From positions 1 through 17,612 of the forward strand of contig DOMR01000155.1 of NCBI GenBank assembly GCA_003509845.1: DNA of 17,612 nt. The letters are read 5' to 3'. The notes under the pieces were generated by a model. The model was not told the DNA's origin. It did no database searches and saw only the letters and a program-made list of their open reading frames with translations. Below, one piece after another: positions 14,168 to 17,612 of the stretch. A program made the position numbers and the translations under genes. Source of the DNA: Chitinophagaceae bacterium. GTDB lineage: Bacteria > Bacteroidota > Bacteroidia > Chitinophagales > Chitinophagaceae. The number at the start of each line of letters is the position of its first letter. Positions within the stretch are counted from its first letter, which is position 1.

Positions 14168-17059
14168 TTATAAAGTACGCTTCACTTCTTCTTCCTCAAA
14201 CGCTTCTACAATATCACCTACTTTTAAGTCGATAAAGTTTTTGATGGTCAATCCGCATTCCATGTTGGAAACAACATCTTTCACATCATCTTTGAAACGC
14301 TTTAAGCTTCCTAATTCAGCAGCTTGTCCTTCTCCTTTAGGATATTCAACAATACCATCACGAATGATTCTTATTTTGCTATTTCTGCTTAATTTTCCGT
14401 CCAATACAAAACATCCTGCCACGGTCGCTTTATCAAACTTGTACACTTCACGTACCTCAACATTGGCAACAATTTTTTCTTGAATTTTTGGCTCCAACAT
14501 ACCTTCCATGGCACTCTTAAGTTCATCAATAGCGTTGTAGATAATAGAGTATAATTTAATTTCTACACCCTCTGCTTCCGCCAATTTATTGGCTTGCATA
14601 CTTGGACGTACATTAAATCCAATAATAATTGCATCCGATGCTGCTGACAATAACACATCCGACTCAGAAATTTGACCTACCCCTTTCAATACCACGCGAA
14701 TGGCAATTTCACTAGTAGATAATTTTTGTAATGAATCACTTAAGGCTTCTACGGATCCATCCACGTCACCTTTAATGATAATATTCAATTCCTTGAAATT
14801 ACCTAAAGCCAAACGACGACCAATTTCATCCAATGTAATATGTTTTCTGGTTCTTAAACCTTGTTCTCTTAATAATTGAGAACGCTTAGTTGCTAATTCT
14901 TTTGCTTCAGACTCGTCATCAAATACTTTAAATTTCTCACCCGCCTGAGGCGCACCATTCAAACCTAATATCACCACTGGTGTTGAAGGCGGTGCCGTTT
15001 CGATACGTTGGTTACGCTCATTGAACATGGCTTTTACACGACCATAATATTGTCCTGATAAAATTAAATCACCTTGTTTCAAAGTGCCATTTTGAACTAA
15101 TATGGTAGCCACATATCCACGTCCTTTATCTAAAGATGCTTCAATGATTGTTCCTATTGCTTCCTTATTCGGATTAGCTTTCAGGTCTAATAAATCAGAT
15201 TCTAAAATAATTTTTTCTAATAAAGTATCTACATTTAAACCTTGTTTCGCGGATAATTCTTGGTTTTGGAATTTACCACCCCAAGCTTCCACTAAAATAT
15301 TCATTTGAGATAATTGCTCATATATCTTTTGCGGGTTCGCCCCATCTTTATCAATTTTATTAACCGCAAAAATCATTGGAACACTTGCCGCTTGTGAGTG
15401 ACTAATTGCTTCCTTAGTTTGAGGCATCACTGCATCATCCGCAGCAACAACAATAATCGCAATATCAGTTACTTTCGCACCACGCGCACGCATTGCTGTA
15501 AAGGCTTCGTGACCTGGTGTATCCAAGAAAGTAATTGCCTTACCATTCGGTAAGGTTACTTCATAGGCACCAATATGTTGTGTAATTCCTCCTGCCTCAC
15601 CAGCAACCACATTTGCATTACGTATATAATCCAGTAAAGATGTTTTACCATGATCGACGTGTCCCATGATGGTTACAATCGGCGGACGCTCCACTAAATT
15701 CGCTAGATCTTCTGCTTCTTCTTCCTCATCTAATTCTTCCACATCTTCTAATCCAACAAATTCAACTTCAAATCCAAATTCGCTTGCGACTAATTCAATT
15801 ACCTCCGCATCTAAACGTTGGTTAATAGAAACCATGATACCCAAGTTCATACACTTGCTAATGATATCTGCAAAGCTCACATCCATCAAACTTGACAACT
15901 CACTTACCGTAACAAATTCTGTTACTTGTAATTTATTATCACTTAATTCATTTTGTTCATTTTCTGCAGCTTCTTCTCTTTTCGCGCGACGATATTTAGA
16001 TTTCAAACTTTTACCGCGACCACCTTGACCTGATAATTTAGCTTGCGTTTCCTTGATCTTATCTTGAATTGCTTTTTGACCAATTTCTTTTTGCTCTGCA
16101 GTTTGAGGTGCATTACGATTACCACCTGGACGAGCACCACCACCTGGTCTTGCGCCACCACCTGGACGGTTACCGCCTTGTCCTTGATAGCCACCGCCTG
16201 GACGGTTCCCACTTTGTTGGCCTTGATAGCCGCCACCTGGACGATTGCCGCCTTGTTGGCCAACACCTTGTTGTCCACCACCTTGTTGCGGACGACCCGT
16301 TGGTGTAGGAATACGTTTACGAACACGCTTTTCATCCTGACTCATTGGCTTAGGTCTGGTATCACTATTAACAGGTAAATCAATCTTACCCATAATTTTT
16401 GGACCTTCTAATTTATCAGCTCTAATATTTTCAATTTTTCCATGCACGTTTTCTGGTGAAATGGAATGATCCACCGGTGCCTCTTTTTTAGGAGCTGCTT
16501 CTTTTTTTGCAGGCGCTTTTGATGGGGCTACTGCCTTCTCTTCTGGGGCTTTTGGCTCCTCCGCTTTTTTGGCAGATTTCTTAGGTCTCGTAGAAGAATC
16601 TATTTGAGATAAATCTATTTTATTGATCACCTTAGGTGCTTCAACTTCTGGGGCTTTTATATTTGTAGTAGTAGCTTCCTCATTAACAACTGGCGCTTCT
16701 TCTTTTTTCGCTTTTGCTGCTTTAGGTTTTTCTGCTTTTTCAGCAACAGCTTCTTCCGCTTTTGGAGCTTCAGGGGCTTCTGCGACCACTGCTTTTTTAG
16801 CAACTACTTCTTCTGGTTTTTTTGCTTTATCAGTGATTGCATTTTTAGGCAATTCCACATGATCCGCTTTATCCCTAGCAACCTTGTCGCCCTGGAATTC
16901 AGCTTGCAAAGCATAATACTGCGCCTCAGTTAATTTAGCCGCTGGCTTAAGGTCATCCTTAGGGAAACCTTTTTTTGAAAGAAATTCAATCAAGGTATCT
17001 TGACCGATGTTGAATTCCTTAGCCGCAGCTAACAATCTTGGTAATTTCAATTCTGACAT
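14168..17059 (-). CDS. infB: translation initiation factor IF-2
   Basis: GTPase that places initiator fMet-tRNA on the 30S subunit and promotes subunit joining. 963 residues. N-terminal IF2_N-like segment (1-60; EFNIGQDTLIEFLSKKGF), then a long low-complexity Ala/Lys/Glu/Pro linker (65-200), a Gly/Gln/Asn/Arg/Pro repeat tract (257-316), a second IF2_N-like domain (378-435) and an acidic stretch (438-450). G domain: G1 GHVDHGKT (466-473), G2 GGITQHIGA (490-498), G3 DTPGH (513-517), G4 NKID (567-570), G5 SAK (603-605). Domains II, III and the tRNA-binding C-terminal barrel follow, the last near VGQISESDVLLSAASDAII and onwards. It follows nusA by 69 bases. On the mRNA an 8-A run and GGGG lie 15-26 bases before ATG 17059. 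Identification is certain. Confidence 0.98.
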   Translation of the reverse strand: MSELKLPRLLAAAKEFNIGQDTLIEFLSKKGFPKDDLKPAAKLTEAQYYALQAEFQGDKVARDKADHVELPKNAITDKAKKPEEVVAKKAVVAEAPEAPKAEEAVAEKAEKPKAAKAKKEEAPVVNEEATTTNIKAPEVEAPKVINKIDLSQIDSSTRPKKSAKKAEEPKAPEEKAVAPSKAPAKKEAAPKKEAPVDHSISPENVHGKIENIRADKLEGPKIMGKIDLPVNSDTRPKPMSQDEKRVRKRIPTPTGRPQQGGGQQGVGQQGGNRPGGGYQGQQSGNRPGGGYQGQGGNRPGGGARPGGGARPGGNRNAPQTAEQKEIGQKAIQDKIKETQAKLSGQGGRGKSLKSKYRRAKREEAAENEQNELSDNKLQVTEFVTVSELSSLMDVSFADIISKCMNLGIMVSINQRLDAEVIELVASEFGFEVEFVGLEDVEELDEEEEAEDLANLVERPPIVTIMGHVDHGKTSLLDYIRNANVVAGEAGGITQHIGAYEVTLPNGKAITFLDTPGHEAFTAMRARGAKVTDIAIIVVAADDAVMPQTKEAISHSQAASVPMIFAVNKIDKDGANPQKIYEQLSQMNILVEAWGGKFQNQELSAKQGLNVDTLLEKIILESDLLDLKANPNKEAIGTIIEASLDKGRGYVATILVQNGTLKQGDLILSGQYYGRVKAMFNERNQRIETAPPSTPVVILGLNGAPQAGEKFKVFDDESEAKELATKRSQLLREQGLRTRKHITLDEIGRRLALGNFKELNIIIKGDVDGSVEALSDSLQKLSTSEIAIRVVLKGVGQISESDVLLSAASDAIIIGFNVRPSMQANKLAEAEGVEIKLYSIIYNAIDELKSAMEGMLEPKIQEKIVANVEVREVYKFDKATVAGCFVLDGKLSRNSKIRIIRDGIVEYPKGEGQAAELGSLKRFKDDVKDVVSNMECGLTIKNFIDLKVGDIVEAFEEEEVKRTL
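16112..16291 (-). repeat. Gly/Gln/Asn/Arg/Pro tandem repeat tract inside infB
   Basis: Codes for imperfect tandem units of the type GGNRPGGGYQGQ and GGARPGG at IF-2 residues 257-316. The DNA repeats the unit ccacctggacg and variants, so copy number may vary between strains by slippage. The tract is in frame and does not break the gene. Confidence 0.85.
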
Positions 17060-17104
17060 TCTGTTGTTTTTTGCCCCTTTTTTTTAGGAACGAGTAACCT
17101 AATA

Positions 17105-17112
17105 CAAATATA
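17105..17112 (-). promoter_or_regulatory. possible internal promoter -7 element before infB
   Basis: The minus strand reads TATATTTG, an exact TAnnTTTG match, in the nusA-infB gap about 45 bases before ATG 17059. No TTG lies at the expected 17-23 base spacing upstream; the nearest are at 4 and 11 bases. It is therefore only half a promoter and may be chance in AT-rich DNA. Confidence 0.25.
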
Positions 17113-17128
17113 CTTTCAAAAATCAAGG

Positions 17129-17612
17129 TTATTCACCTTTATCAAACTCTTCTTGTAAAATTCGACGAACATCCGCGATGGTCTCTTTTTCCAAATCTGT
17201 TCTTCTTTCTAGCTCATCCGCACTTAATTTAATAACGCTACGCGCTGTATCACAACCCACACGCTTAAATTCATCAATAATCCAGGTTTCGATTTCATCG
17301 CTAAATTCATCTAAATCAATATCAAACTCATCTACAATCTCCTCGTCCTCACGATAAACATCTAATTCATAGCCCGTTAATTCAGCGGCCAATTTGATAT
17401 TTACCCCACGACGACCAATGGCTAATGAAACCTGATCTGCTGGCAAATAAACTTCAACACGCTTGGTGTCGTTGTCTATATTCATGTAGCTGATTTTGGC
17501 AGGCGTCAAAGAACGTTGAATTAATAATTGTGTATTGGTTGTAAAATTAATGACATCAATATTTTCATTTTTCAACTCTCTAACGATACCATGAATACGA
17601 CTTCCTTTCATA
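17129..17612 (-). CDS. nusA: transcription termination/antitermination factor NusA, C-terminal part (runs off right edge)
   Basis: RNA polymerase-associated factor controlling pausing, termination and antitermination. About 161 C-terminal residues are visible; the frame stays open at the right edge and the Met near 17611 is internal, not the start. The first visible stretch (GSRIHGIVRELKNENIDVIN) is the end of KH1 with its GSR motif. KH2 follows, with VEVYLPADQVSLAIGRRGVN and KLAAELTGYELDVY. An acidic segment (residues about 87-107 of the visible part) and a helix-hairpin-like tail (LSADELERRTDLEKETIADV) complete it. The position just ahead of infB is the standard nusA-infB order, which supports the call. 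Confidence 0.93.
   Translation of the reverse strand, partial: MKGSRIHGIVRELKNENIDVINFTTNTQLLIQRSLTPAKISYMNIDNDTKRVEVYLPADQVSLAIGRRGVNIKLAAELTGYELDVYREDEEIVDEFDIDLDEFSDEIETWIIDEFKRVGCDTARSVIKLSADELERRTDLEKETIADVRRILQEEFDKGE

Noticed and set aside
15666..16378. Plus-strand open frames antisense to infB rich in Thr, Ser and Trp
   Set aside because: Shadows of the biased infB linker and repeat codons; no start context, no family resemblance.
1..17612. Defence island, mobile element, CRISPR or tRNA genes
   Set aside because: All long frames are recognised housekeeping or envelope genes, gaps are short, and no repeats, integrases, transposases or cloverleaf sequences were seen.

Overview
The window is an ordinary, AT-rich chromosomal segment of a Bacteroidota bacterium, most likely of the Chitinophagaceae type. 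The evidence is the Bacteroidota-type promoter element TAnnTTTG upstream of several genes, the long IF-2 with its Bacteroidota-style N-terminal repeats, a ~615-residue amidophosphoribosyltransferase-like protein, and several lipoproteins with short Cys lipoboxes. I placed the organism from protein resemblance only; no rRNA is present. I see no tRNA, rRNA, CRISPR array, insertion sequence, phage gene or attachment site. No stretch longer than about 240 bases lacks a gene.

Layout. Positions 1-3916 hold four genes on the minus strand. In transcription order they are a chromate-transporter-family permease (chrA-like), a small secreted protein with a carboxypeptidase-regulatory-like domain, an efflux adaptor lipoprotein, and the N-terminal third of an RND efflux permease that runs off the left edge. 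Divergent from chrA is a lipoprotein of the DUF3089 (alpha/beta-hydrolase-like) type at 4054-5109. It converges, with only 8 bases between stop codons, on a RecQ DNA helicase (minus strand). A 238-base divergent region separates recQ from a plus-strand cluster: arabinose-5-phosphate isomerase (kpsF/kdsD), mannose-1-phosphate guanylyltransferase (manC) and a FabH-like ketoacyl-ACP synthase III. The first two make sugar precursors for surface glycans (Kdo and GDP-mannose); the third may supply a fatty-acyl precursor. This cluster converges, 7 bases apart, on a long minus-strand series. In transcription order that series is nusA (3' end only, at the right edge), infB, a SurA-like periplasmic prolyl isomerase, and the long PurF-like amidotransferase.

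How they work together. nusA-infB is the classical transcription/translation operon. SurA-like and PurF-like genes follow on the same strand with gaps of 68 and 12 bases and could be cotranscribed. The RND pair forms an envelope efflux unit whose outer-membrane partner is not in view.

Start-site corrections made here: the DUF3089 lipoprotein should start at ATG 4054, because a good promoter lies across the longer GTG start. manC should start at ATG 8632 rather than an upstream TTG. The efflux adaptor (1771) and chrA (3916) both appear to start with TTG. I found no convincing new multi-gene system. The most interesting items are the PurF-like protein, with altered oxyanion-hole and iron-sulfur motifs, the hairpin in front of the TTG-started efflux adaptor, and the promoter that would make the secreted-protein mRNA nearly leaderless.
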